From a virus, in the IMG/VR virus record IMGVR_UViG_3300034682_000455, positions 1-53,142 of that record: 53,142 nt of DNA. One strand, written 5' to 3'. Positions 1 through 6,343 of this stretch are shown in pieces. The notes under the pieces are model-generated. The model saw only the letters and a list, made by a program, of their open reading frames with translations, was not told where the DNA came from and ran no database searches. Position numbers and translations under genes: made by a program. Within the stretch, counting starts at the first letter, position 1. The number at the start of each line of letters is the position of its first letter.

Positions 1-1101
1 TCAACGGAGCGGCTTCACCTTTTTCCCGATCTTGTGGCGGATGTAATGGGCTGTCATGCCCTCCGTCGTGTGTCCTAGCAGGGCCTGAGCCTCACGGATG
101 CCAGAGCTGTCATCGACGGCAGTTGCTGCTGTAGCGCGAAGGTCTCGGAACTGGAACTCTGCCTTGGGAATGCCTGCCGCTTCTCTGGCTTCGTCAAAGC
201 GGTCGCGCAGCATGTGCTTGGTCAGGGTGTGGCCTGACTCATTGACCAGTAGAGACAACGCTCGCACCTTGAATTGCGCCTTGTAGGCTTGGATTTCCGA
301 CAGCAGCTCGGAAAGCTCGCCGCTGATTTCAATGCGCAGCTTGGCCGCAGTCTTGCCCTGGCGCACATGAAGCAGTCCCTGTGAGATATGGCTCTCGCTC
401 ATGCGCAACACATCTGCTGGTCTTTGGCCTGTCAGGTGGGCCAGCCGCAAAGCGAACTGCAGCGGTGCAGATGCGTGCTCCATGATCCTAGCCAGCATTT
501 CATCGCTGACCACTACATCGCGGCCTTGCTCTTTGAATCCGCGGATGCCTGAGCATGGGTTGCTTGCTTTGGTCAGCCCTTGTTCGCGCGCGAAGTTCCA
601 CATGTGGGAGAACAGAGCTTTCTCTCGGTTGGCTCTGACTTGGCCGATGTTTGCTGGAATATCCGATTTGGGCCGTCCTGAGGCCACACGCTCGGCATTT
701 TTGGCTTCTGCCTGCTTGCGTGCTTCAGCAGTCCTCCAGTCCATGTACTGGCGCACGTGAAGGGGCTCGATGCTGTCGAGCGGTGCAGGAGGATCGCCAA
801 AGAATTTAAGCAGCCATTCCAGTTCTTTTTCGTTGTCGGAGCGTGTGCGTACAGCCTTGGTAGGAAAGACCTTGGCTTTGTACTGCACGGCGAGTTCAAC
901 GAAATTGCTGAGGCTGCCGGCTTCGCGCTGGGCAGTGGTCAGCTCAGCCCACTTCTGAATGGCAACAACATAATCCGAACCCAGTGCAATCTCCTTGCGC
1001 GGCTTGCCACCAGTATCGAGGTAGTAGTGGATCTTTTGCCCGCGCTCACGCGCGCGCATGCCCTTTGGTAGGTTTGCCCATCGGCTCGGTTTTCGGCCCA
1101 T
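1..1101 (-). CDS. int: Phage tyrosine-recombinase integrase
   Basis: This 366-residue protein should catalyse integration and excision of the prophage. The N-terminal part (about 1-180) looks like an arm-binding and SAM-like core-binding region. The catalytic domain follows, with the first Arg at R227 (TGQRPADV), a likely catalytic Lys at K250, the box FRDLRATAAT with R319 and R322, H344 in LLGHTTEG and the nucleophile Y353 in HYIR. The usual His of the HxxR box is Arg here, a variant I recall from other phage integrases. The stop codon is exactly at base 1, so the gene is complete and the attachment site should lie just left of the window. The DUF4224 gene ends one base before its start codon, so the two are likely co-translated. 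Confidence 0.95.
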   Translation of the reverse strand: MGRKPSRWANLPKGMRARERGQKIHYYLDTGGKPRKEIALGSDYVVAIQKWAELTTAQREAGSLSNFVELAVQYKAKVFPTKAVRTRSDNEKELEWLLKFFGDPPAPLDSIEPLHVRQYMDWRTAEARKQAEAKNAERVASGRPKSDIPANIGQVRANREKALFSHMWNFAREQGLTKASNPCSGIRGFKEQGRDVVVSDEMLARIMEHASAPLQFALRLAHLTGQRPADVLRMSESHISQGLLHVRQGKTAAKLRIEISGELSELLSEIQAYKAQFKVRALSLLVNESGHTLTKHMLRDRFDEAREAAGIPKAEFQFRDLRATAATAVDDSSGIREAQALLGHTTEGMTAHYIRHKIGKKVKPLR

Positions 1102-1102
1102 T

Positions 1103-1321
1103 TCAGTTCACCCCCACAACTCTTGGTGACCACCGTGCGGTTTCTGGCTTTGGCGGTTCTTCTTTCCGGCCTTCAACGACACCGCGAGTCACAACTGGGT
1201 GGCCAGTGGCGTTGACGCGAAATGGTATTCCCATGGATCGCAGTTGCTCAATTTGGCGGGATTTGTGCTTTCGTCCAGTAAGCACTTTGAGCTCATCCTC
1301 ATGCAGGAATAGATTGCTCAT
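1103..1321 (-). CDS. DUF4224-like small phage protein beside the integrase
   Basis: This 72-residue protein has the look of DUF4224: an acidic FLHEDEL start, then LTGRKHKSRQIEQLRSMGIPF and a VNATGHPVV segment. DUF4224 proteins are commonly found directly upstream of phage integrase genes, and a role as a recombination directionality factor or integrase partner is plausible but not shown. It overlaps the integrase region by a one-base gap, and its start (AUG at 1321) follows a terminator-like hairpin by about 15 nt. An AAGGAAAUC-type ribosome site is not visible; GGAGA lies about 7 nt upstream (AATGGAGATTTCC). Confidence 0.75.
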   Translation of the reverse strand: MSNLFLHEDELKVLTGRKHKSRQIEQLRSMGIPFRVNATGHPVVTRGVVEGRKEEPPKPETARWSPRVVGVN

Positions 1322-1340
1322 AAGGAAATCTCCATTAAAA

Positions 1341-1362
1341 AGCCCCGCTCAGTGGCGGGGCT
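1341..1362 (-). terminator. Terminator-like hairpin upstream of the DUF4224 gene
   Basis: AGCCCCGC and GCGGGGCT form an 8-bp perfect stem with a 6-nt loop, followed on the minus strand by a run of five T. The stop codon of the 25-residue gene lies in the loop. The next start codon is only about 15 nt past the T-run. Confidence 0.7.
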
Positions 1363-1426
1363 GGGGTTGGTGCTTTTCTTCGTCGCGCTGCTTGCGCGCT
1401 TTGCGTATGTCGCGTTTGCGGGTCAT
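1349..1426 (-). CDS. Very small basic protein (25 residues)
   Basis: The reading frame encodes MTRKRDIRKARKQRDEEKHQ followed by PQPRH, a highly charged helix-like peptide. Its AUG overlaps the stop codon of the preceding 47-residue gene (ATGA), and GAAGGAATC precedes the start, so translational coupling is likely. No function is recognised. The stop codon falls in the loop of the hairpin at 1341-1362. Confidence 0.45.
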   Translation of the reverse strand: MTRKRDIRKARKQRDEEKHQPQPRH

Positions 1427-1566
1427 GTGTGATTCCTTCTCTTGCAAAATGAAAACTTCACCAAACAAAAGTCGTTATTCGCAGGATCCTGTTTGTAGGC
1501 AAGAAGAAGTAGCCTGGGCCATCTAGCTTTTACTTGGCGAAGTCTTGCTTGCTGCTTCTTGGTCAT
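1423..1566 (-). CDS. Small basic hypothetical protein (47 residues)
   Basis: This frame starts MTKKQQARLRQVKARWPRLL and ends KRRNHT. It overlaps the stop of the 216-residue gene by ATGA at its start and overlaps the 25-residue gene by ATGA at its end, the packing expected of a phage operon. The protein is basic and has no recognised domain. The coupling is the main evidence that it is real. Confidence 0.45.
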   Translation of the reverse strand: MTKKQQARLRQVKARWPRLLLLAYKQDPANNDFCLVKFSFCKRRNHT

Positions 1567-2213
1567 GCGCTTCGCTCCTGATGCCCATGTGCGCCCAGCG
1601 CATCCATCCCCTGCGCTGCTGGCTGGGTGGCGGCAAATGGGTCTGGCTGCGCGGCGTCAATCGCCTCCAGGCGATCACGGGCTGCGCCATACATGCGCCT
1701 CAACGTGGAGATCGATGTGTGCATGGCTTCGTAGTGGCTGCGCACCTCAAACTCAACGTCATTCACCACTGCTGCCGGCAATTCCAAGCGCAATGCGTTC
1801 AACACACTCTGCAAACGCTCTGGCAGCTTCCCATCCCACTCGCTGGCCTGCGCTGGCACTCCCTCTGCGGGGTGCGCGGGGGCTGCAGCGAGCATGGCGG
1901 TATAGCGCGCTGCAATCCCGGCACGCTCCAAAAGAATTGGCCGAAGCTCTGGTGCTAATCCAGCTACGGCATCTACTTCGCCCTCTGACATGATCGCGCC
2001 TACCATTGCTTCCGTTGGCTTTGCCGGCACCATCTGCCATCCATCTGGAACGGCGGGCTGCACTGCCTGCGGTGCTGCTACCTGCTTGCGCAGCGGCTCC
2101 ACGCCACCGGCGCCGATGGCCTCCAGCTGGGATTCCAGCTCGGCAATGCGCGCAGCCTGCGCAGCCAGCAGGTCATCTTTGCTTGCGAATTGGCTCATTG
2201 TTAAATCTGTCAT
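1563..2213 (-). CDS. Phage protein with coiled-coil N-terminus and DGWQMVPAKPT motif
   Basis: The 216-residue protein opens with a predicted coiled coil (SKDDLLAAQAARIAELESQLEAI) and then has a DGWQMVPAKPTEAMVGA segment, a pattern that recurs in many phage early proteins of unknown role. A later YTAMLAAAPAHP segment fits the same family. The start at 2213 is chosen because GGAGAA lies 8 nt upstream (CACGGAGAACACCACC); the open frame extends further upstream but without a better site. It sits between a 38-residue CxxC protein and the small basic genes, all on the minus strand. No reaction can be assigned. Confidence 0.7.
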   Translation of the reverse strand: MTDLTMSQFASKDDLLAAQAARIAELESQLEAIGAGGVEPLRKQVAAPQAVQPAVPDGWQMVPAKPTEAMVGAIMSEGEVDAVAGLAPELRPILLERAGIAARYTAMLAAAPAHPAEGVPAQASEWDGKLPERLQSVLNALRLELPAAVVNDVEFEVRSHYEAMHTSISTLRRMYGAARDRLEAIDAAQPDPFAATQPAAQGMDALGAHGHQERSA

Positions 2214-2230
2214 GGTGGTGTTCTCCGTGG

Positions 2231-2347
2231 TCAATGCCCGCAGGGCAGGCCTTCGCCCTCGGCGGGCTCTTGGTGGACAGGTGCGCCGCAGCTGCCGCAG
2301 CGCTTGATGGGGGTGGGCTGCTGGCCCTGGATGGGTGGTGTGCTCAT
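2231..2347 (-). CDS. Small CxxC protein (38 residues)
   Basis: The peptide MSTPPIQGQQPTPIKRCGSC continues with GAPVHQEPAEGEGLPCGH. It has one CxxC pair plus a C-terminal CGH, which could bind zinc. GGAGCG lies 4 nt upstream of the AUG at 2347, directly after the T-rich tail of the hairpin at 2366-2383. It is followed after 17 nt by the 216-residue gene. Small zinc-knuckle peptides are common in phage early operons; function is unknown. Confidence 0.5.
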   Translation of the reverse strand: MSTPPIQGQQPTPIKRCGSCGAPVHQEPAEGEGLPCGH

Positions 2348-2365
2348 GTGCGCTCCAAAAAGGAA

Positions 2366-2383
2366 AGCCCGCTGACGCGGGCT
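2366..2383 (-). terminator. Terminator-like hairpin downstream of the Dam-type gene
   Basis: AGCCCGC and GCGGGCT form a 7-bp stem with a TGAC loop; the minus strand continues with TTTCCTTTTT. It ends the methylase gene (2404) and lies about 18 nt before the start codon at 2347. Confidence 0.7.
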
Positions 2384-2403
2384 GGGGTTGTTGTTTGCTC
2401 GAG

Positions 2404-3264
2404 CTAGATCTCCAGCGCCCGCTGAAAAGCGGGTGGCGCTGCCAGGCGTTGCTGGCAGGCGGCGTTGATCCACAGGACTTCTGTTTTGACGGCAGTGCCG
2501 CGGCCGGCAGAGATGCGGCTGCCAGTGGTGTGCGCCTGCCAATCCGCCAATTCACGCTCGTACAGTTCGGAGGCATAGCCGCACAGAACGACCATGCCCT
2601 GCAGGTTCTTCAGCACACCCAGCAGTTCCATGTGCTGCTCGTCGGTCATCTCGTGCCGGTAGCAGCCTTGCACCACATTGCGCTGTGAGCGTGTTCCAAA
2701 GACGTAGGGCGGATCCACAAAGTGCAACGTATCTGGCGTGTCGTGCTGCTGCATGACCTCGATCGCAGGCCTGTTCTCGATAAGCACCCCTTGCAGGCGC
2801 TCGATGACGGCAGGAAGCTGGCCAGGGTATCGAGTCCAGAGGTGCTGGGCCGTGCCATAGAGCCGGGCCGTGTCAATGCGAAAGCCCGTCACCCCCTTGG
2901 TGGCGCCGGCTGACCCGAAGCCCATACCTGCACGCACCGCTGTGCGCCGTGCGCGCTCAACAGGATCGGTGCAGTCCTCATAGGACAGATCGAACTCAGC
3001 TCGTGCATAAGGCGTGAGGTGCAGCAACTGGATAAGCTGTTCTGCTTGCTCTGGATCGCGCAGCACGCGAAAGAAGTTCGCTATGTCGTCGTCCAAGTCG
3101 TTGTAGACCTCGGCGTAGGCGCGTGGTTTCTGGAGCAGCACACCGGCCGCTCCACCGAACGGCTCGACATAGACCCGATGGTCTGGGAAAAACTGCATCA
3201 CCCAAGGCGCCAGCCTGAATTTGGCGCCGTGGTAGCGAAGGGCGGGGGATTCGACTTTCGTCAT
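2404..3264 (-). CDS. Dam-family (D12 class) DNA adenine N6-methyltransferase
   Basis: The 286-residue protein should transfer a methyl group from S-adenosylmethionine to adenine in DNA. It has the N-terminal RYHGAKFRLAPWVMQFFP segment with YVEPFGGAAGVLLQK (SAM-binding motif I of the D12 class), then NDLDDDIANFF, and the catalytic motif IV in HFVDPPYVFGTR (DPPY). The C-terminal GYASELYERELADWQ segment also fits the family. The start at 3264 is set by GGAGG 5 nt upstream. It probably protects phage DNA against host restriction or affects regulation, which is inference. A hairpin separates it from the upstream cytosine-methylase remnant. Confidence 0.92.
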   Translation of the reverse strand: MTKVESPALRYHGAKFRLAPWVMQFFPDHRVYVEPFGGAAGVLLQKPRAYAEVYNDLDDDIANFFRVLRDPEQAEQLIQLLHLTPYARAEFDLSYEDCTDPVERARRTAVRAGMGFGSAGATKGVTGFRIDTARLYGTAQHLWTRYPGQLPAVIERLQGVLIENRPAIEVMQQHDTPDTLHFVDPPYVFGTRSQRNVVQGCYRHEMTDEQHMELLGVLKNLQGMVVLCGYASELYERELADWQAHTTGSRISAGRGTAVKTEVLWINAACQQRLAAPPAFQRALEI

Positions 3265-3284
3265 CAAGCCTCCAGAAAGAAGAA

Positions 3285-3305
3285 AGCCCACCGTGGTGGT
3301 GGGCT
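3285..3305 (-). terminator. Terminator-like hairpin upstream of the Dam-type gene
   Basis: AGCCCACC and GGTGGGCT form an 8-bp stem with a 5-nt loop, followed on the minus strand by TTTCTTCTTTC. The methylase start codon lies about 20 nt further on. Confidence 0.65.
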
Positions 3306-3311
3306 GGTTGA

Positions 3312-3467
3312 TCAGGCTGCGTACAGCAGCGCCTCATGTCGAAAGTTCGACCGCACCAGGGCGGCGGCCACCGGCGGAGGGACGCTGTTGCCGACCATCC
3401 GCACCTGGGCGGTGGTCGAGAGGGCGATGCGTGGCAGGTCCAGCGGATTGCCGGGGGGCTGCTTGTT
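3312..3467 (-). pseudogene. C-terminal remnant of a cytosine-C5 DNA methyltransferase
   Basis: Directly after the stop codon of the HNH-like gene, and in the same frame, 51 codons read NKQPPGNPLDLPRIALSTTA then QVRMVGNSVPPPVAAAL and VRSNFRHEALLYAA before a stop. The QxRMxGNSVPPPVAxAL segment is the C-terminal motif of Dcm-type cytosine-C5 methyltransferases. The catalytic PC motif, the SAM-binding motif and the target recognition domain are all missing. There is no usable start codon in this frame, so I read it as the 3' stump of a methylase whose front part was replaced by the HNH-like gene. It could be expressed only by stop-codon readthrough. Confidence 0.7.
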
Positions 3468-3953
3468 TCATGCCTTTGCCTTCCGTGGCCGCTGCTTGCC
3501 GGTCATGGGTTTCCCGCGGCAGAGAGGCCGCGATACGGCGAGCTCCATAGAGGCGCCGGCCTTGAGACGGCGCCAAAGGGTGCCGGTCTGCATTCCATAA
3601 ATCTCTGCCCATTCCGCGATGGCCAGCGACTTGCCCTGGAACTCGATCAGCACGTTGTTCGCTCGGTTACGGGCCTGCTGCTTTGGCGTTGCCCACACGC
3701 AGTTCTCCGGTGCATAGGGGCCATTGCCGTCAAGCCGCTCAATGGACATGCCCACCGGTGCTGGTCCCATGTCCTGCAGGAACATCTGGAAGTCGGACCA
3801 GCGCAGGCATACAGCAACGCCAAGCGCGCCGTAGCGCTGGTAGCTGACATGCATAGGGTTGGAGCACCGGGCACGCATGCCGCGCCAGATTGATCTGGTG
3901 CGCTTAATCGCGTGGCCCAGGTCCAGGCCAAGGGTGAAGTTGTCACGTTTCAT
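3468..3953 (-). CDS. HNH/AP2-like phage endonuclease or DNA-binding protein
   Basis: The 161-residue protein contains GMRARCSNPMHVSYQRYGA, VAVCLRWSDFQMFLQDMG and MSIERLDGNGPYAPENCVWA, which together match phage HNH-like proteins of the type YGxxGIxVCxRW...DRIDxxGxYxPxNCRWAT. The C-terminal part (about 95-140) looks like a helix-turn-helix (SLAIAEWAEIYGMQTGTLWRRL), often paired with such nuclease domains in homing endonucleases. The start at 3953 follows a hairpin tail, and the ribosome site CTGGACG is weak. It lies in frame immediately before the cytosine-methylase remnant, which suggests a selfish insertion. Activity is unproven. Confidence 0.7.
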   Translation of the reverse strand: MKRDNFTLGLDLGHAIKRTRSIWRGMRARCSNPMHVSYQRYGALGVAVCLRWSDFQMFLQDMGPAPVGMSIERLDGNGPYAPENCVWATPKQQARNRANNVLIEFQGKSLAIAEWAEIYGMQTGTLWRRLKAGASMELAVSRPLCRGKPMTGKQRPRKAKA

Positions 3954-3972
3954 GGGCGTCCAGAAAGAAAAA

Positions 3973-3991
3973 AGCCCGCGTTGGGCGGGCT
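3973..3991 (-). terminator. Terminator-like hairpin upstream of the HNH-like gene
   Basis: AGCCCGC and GCGGGCT form a 7-bp stem with a GTTGG loop, followed on the minus strand by TTTTTTCTTTC. The HNH-like start codon lies about 20 nt past the stem. Confidence 0.7.
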
Positions 3992-4077
3992 GTTGGCGAA
4001 ATTTGACCGCAGTCGATATCAACTGCGTGTGTGATCAACTGGTGTTTGCACATCCCGTGCACAGACAAAGGACGGAA

Positions 4078-4290
4078 ATGACTTCACGCACATCCATCAC
4101 AGTTAAGTCAGAAAGCGGTGCCGTGTTTAAGCTCAAGAGGACGGTTGATTTGGTTCCAGCTCAGCCGAGAGGCGCAAAGGCTCAACAGCTGAAACCAATC
4201 CGCTATGAACTCGAATCGGGAGAGCCGGTAGAGGAGATCGGCGTGAACAAATGGAGGCACCCCATAAGCGGTGAAGAGCTGCACCTGTAA
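4078..4290 (+). CDS. Small hypothetical protein (70 residues)
   Basis: This plus-strand frame starts MTSRTSITVKSESGAVFKLK and ends in PISGEELHL, a soluble-looking, beta-rich small protein. AAAGGACGG lies just upstream of AUG 4078, which fixes the start; the open frame runs further upstream into the HNH-like gene on the opposite strand and is not believable there. With the next gene it forms a short plus-strand pair inside an otherwise minus-strand arm, suggesting an independent small unit. No family is recognised. Confidence 0.55.
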   Translation: MTSRTSITVKSESGAVFKLKRTVDLVPAQPRGAKAQQLKPIRYELESGEPVEEIGVNKWRHPISGEELHL

Positions 4291-4339
4291 GCTGCTTTGC
4301 TTTTCAGACCGCTGCATGTTGGGCGCGTAGACTTCGTCC

Positions 4340-4600
4340 ATGGCCAACATCTACGACTCCATGGTCAGTGCCCTGCGTGAGCACTGGAAGGCGAACGACA
4401 ACGCATACCCCCAGCGGTTTGAGCTGACCCAGGTCACGCTGGAAGCGCTGGTGGCTGCGCGAAAGCTGGTCAACGACACCATGAACTTCAAGAAGTACCC
4501 TGGCTGGGAGCAGGAGTTCCTGGGCGTGCCGCTGGTGCTGTCGACCGAGGGGGACGCCATGATTGCCAAGGACGGCACGCGCGTTCCGCTCAGCGCTTGA
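4340..4600 (+). CDS. Hypothetical phage protein (86 residues)
   Basis: The protein starts MANIYDSMVSALREHWKAND and contains VTLEALVAARKLVNDTMNF, then a short beta-rich end (VPLVLSTEGDAMIAKDG). It follows the 70-residue gene by 49 nt on the plus strand and converges on the 121-residue minus-strand gene, overlapping it by 11 nt at their 3' ends. No clear ribosome site precedes AUG 4340. No known domain is recognised and function is unknown. Confidence 0.6.
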   Translation: MANIYDSMVSALREHWKANDNAYPQRFELTQVTLEALVAARKLVNDTMNFKKYPGWEQEFLGVPLVLSTEGDAMIAKDGTRVPLSA

Positions 4601-4955
4601 TCGGCTGCTTGGCGCTGGCAGGCTCTGGCACGGCCACAAGCCAGACGCGGCCCAATTTATCCTTGCACGCCGGGTAGTGGCTGGCTGCCTGCACGGCCAG
4701 GTTCTTCTTGCGCTTGCGCTTGATCCAGTGGCGTAGAGCGTTGCCGATCGCGCCGGTGTGCTCGGGCTCGCACTTGATGCACTGGCCGGGCTTCATGGAC
4801 TCAAACAGCTCGTCGTAGCGGCCAGGGCCCATGCTGCGCTTTTGTGGCGGTGGATCGTCGGCAACCTCCAGGTCTTCGATGTGGATGGTGGAGCGCTGAA
4901 CGCTCTTGGCCCGCGGCTTGGTGGTGTTGAAAGGGTCGTTTGCTTTGGCAAGCAT
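4590..4955 (-). CDS. Hypothetical phage protein (121 residues)
   Basis: The protein starts MLAKANDPFNTTKPRAKSVQ, has a central GRYDELFESMKPGQCIKCEPE segment and a basic RHWIKRKRKKNLAVQAASHYP stretch, then VWLVAVPEP. The order of these elements recalls small DNA-associated phage proteins, but I cannot name a family. GGAGATACACCC sets the start at 4955. It lies downstream of the 289-residue recombination-associated gene in the same direction, after a hairpin at 5024-5044. Confidence 0.6.
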   Translation of the reverse strand: MLAKANDPFNTTKPRAKSVQRSTIHIEDLEVADDPPPQKRSMGPGRYDELFESMKPGQCIKCEPEHTGAIGNALRHWIKRKRKKNLAVQAASHYPACKDKLGRVWLVAVPEPASAKQPIKR

Positions 4956-5023
4956 GGGTGTATCTCCATCAGAAAAATCAGGACAGAGCCCCTAGGGCCC
5001 TGTGCTGATTGCTCTCAAAAGAG

Positions 5024-5044
5024 AAGCCCGCACGTGGCGGGCTT
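5024..5044 (-). terminator. Terminator-like hairpin after the 289-residue gene
   Basis: AAGCCCGC and GCGGGCTT form an 8-bp stem with an ACGTG loop, followed on the minus strand by CTCTTTTGAG. A second, imperfect dyad (CAGAGCCC / GGGCCCTG) lies at 4984-5002, between this hairpin and the next start codon at 4955. Confidence 0.6.
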
Positions 5045-5064
5045 GGTGGTGGTGCGTGAACGGA

Positions 5065-5934
5065 TCAGGTTGTTTCCTGGCCCACGGGAAGCTGGGACAC
5101 GATTTCAAAGCTGGCCTTGTCGGTCTCGTCGTCAAGCGCCGTGATCTTGATGATCAGCAGCAAACCCGATTCGGTTTCGATGTCCAGCTCCTCGCCAACC
5201 TGCAGCGGGCTTTCAGCGCCCGTCGCTTCCAGCAGGTCATCGATGCTGTCGAACTTCTCTTCATCACAGCCGCGTGACCAGACCTGGCCCATGGCTGCAG
5301 CAGCGAAAGCGTCTTCCGGGGATTGGCCGTCCTCTTCCAGTTCACGCTGGTTGGGATCCTTGCCAGCAGCAGGCTGTGTGTCGGGCTTGCCAGCGCGGTA
5401 TCCCTTCTTGGCCACCTGGGCCGTGGCCGGTGCCAGCAGCTTGATGAAGATGGGTTCTTCCGAGGCCAGGCCCGACAGCTCACCGTAGAGGATGTTGTCC
5501 TGCAGCTCCTCGCCGTTGTACTGGATGGTGCCTTTGACCTCGACGCTGCCACCTTCGAAGATTTCGTACTGCAGGTTGGCCAGCACCGCGTCCTGGAAGT
5601 CCACGTAGTCGTCCTGTGTGCCGAAGTCCCACACAAAGCGGTAGCCCCGCAGCTTCAGGCCCTTCTGGTAGTGGTACGTGGTGGGCAGGTTGGGCTGACG
5701 CAGGTTGGGCAGAGGAATCAGCTCGTCGGGAAGCAAAGATTCTTGCTGGGCGTCTGCCGCATGGTTGCAGAAGTGGTGTTCACGCAAGCCGGCCTGGATC
5801 AGGTCGAGCAGCTTGTTGTCGCCCTTGAGGATGAAGGCCAGATCAATGGCGCGTACTTTCTCCTCGCCGTGCAGTTCCCGGCGGGGGTTGGCGTTGGTGA
5901 TCGTGACCTGGGTGGGCTCTACGAGTTGGAACAT
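5065..5934 (-). CDS. Hypothetical protein linked to the phage recombination genes
   Basis: The 289-residue acidic protein starts MFQLVEPTQVTITNANPRRE and continues GEEKVRAIDLAFILKGDNKLLDLI. It has a central beta-rich part (YVDFQDAVLANLQYEIFEGG) and an acidic C-terminal part with EELDIETESGLLLIIKI. AAAGGAAA upstream of AUG 5934 supports the start. It is placed after the HU, exonuclease and RecT genes in one direction, so a supporting role in recombination or DNA replication is possible. I recognise no domain that would prove it. Confidence 0.65.
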   Translation of the reverse strand: MFQLVEPTQVTITNANPRRELHGEEKVRAIDLAFILKGDNKLLDLIQAGLREHHFCNHAADAQQESLLPDELIPLPNLRQPNLPTTYHYQKGLKLRGYRFVWDFGTQDDYVDFQDAVLANLQYEIFEGGSVEVKGTIQYNGEELQDNILYGELSGLASEEPIFIKLLAPATAQVAKKGYRAGKPDTQPAAGKDPNQRELEEDGQSPEDAFAAAAMGQVWSRGCDEEKFDSIDDLLEATGAESPLQVGEELDIETESGLLLIIKITALDDETDKASFEIVSQLPVGQETT

Positions 5935-5960
5935 TCGGCGGTTTCCTTTAGGAATTAAAA

Positions 5961-5984
5961 AAGCCTGCTGGTTAGAGCAGGCTT
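5961..5984 (-). terminator. Terminator-like hairpin after the HU gene
   Basis: AAGCCTGCT and AGCAGGCTT form a 9-bp stem with a 6-nt loop, followed on the minus strand by six T. The next start codon is at 5934, about 25 nt beyond. Confidence 0.75.
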
Positions 5985-6009
5985 GCAGTCGTTGCTACGT
6001 TTTTCGCTG

Positions 6010-6282
6010 TCAGTTCAGCGCATCCTTCAGGGCCTTGCCCGGGGAGAACTTGGGCACACGCGCTGCAGCGATCTTGACGGGCTCGCCGGTGCGGGGGTTC
6101 CGGCCGGTACGCGCCGCGCGCTTGCTCACCTCAAAGGTGCCGAAGCCCGTCAGCTGGACCTTGCCACCCTTCTTCAGCGTTTGGCGCACAGCGGAGAGCG
6201 TGGCCTCCAAGGCGCGGGCGGCACCCATCTTGGACAGGTCGGCGTTATGGGCAATGTGCTCAATCAGTTCGGTTTTGTTCAC
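6010..6282 (-). CDS. HU-family DNA-bending protein
   Basis: This 90-residue protein is the full length of a HU subunit. It has the N-terminal [18 protein letters not shown] dimer helices and the signature [20 protein letters not shown] at about residues 46-65, followed by GEPVKI and the arm with the [15 protein letters not shown] end. HU proteins bind and bend DNA non-specifically as dimers. The start is GUG at 6282, with AGGAG 7 nt upstream. It sits between the exonuclease gene and the 289-residue gene, each separated by a hairpin, and may help recombination, replication or packaging. IHF-like specificity cannot be excluded. Confidence 0.92.
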   Translation of the reverse strand: MNKTELIEHIAHNADLSKMGAARALEATLSAVRQTLKKGGKVQLTGFGTFEVSKRAARTGRNPRTGEPVKIAAARVPKFSPGKALKDALN

Positions 6283-6308
6283 GGTTTTCTCCTGTTGAAA
6301 AAAGGGAA

Positions 6309-6329
6309 AGCGCCCACTATGTGTGCGCT
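6309..6329 (-). terminator. Terminator-like hairpin between exonuclease and HU genes
   Basis: AGCGC and GCGCT pair, continued after one mismatch by CAC/GTG around a TAT loop. The minus strand continues CTTTCCCTTTTTTC, and the HU start follows about 25 nt later. Confidence 0.6.
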
Positions 6330-6343
6330 GGTTGCTATTGTTT

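Noticed and set aside
1355-1376. GGGCTGGGGTTG after two early hairpins as extra copies of the late motif
   Set aside because: The match is short, on the strand opposite to the genes there, lacks the CCCC part and is explained by the hairpin arms.
3334-3612. 92-codon minus-strand frame over the methylase remnant
   Set aside because: It is out of frame with the clear cytosine-methylase C-terminus and with the HNH-like gene.
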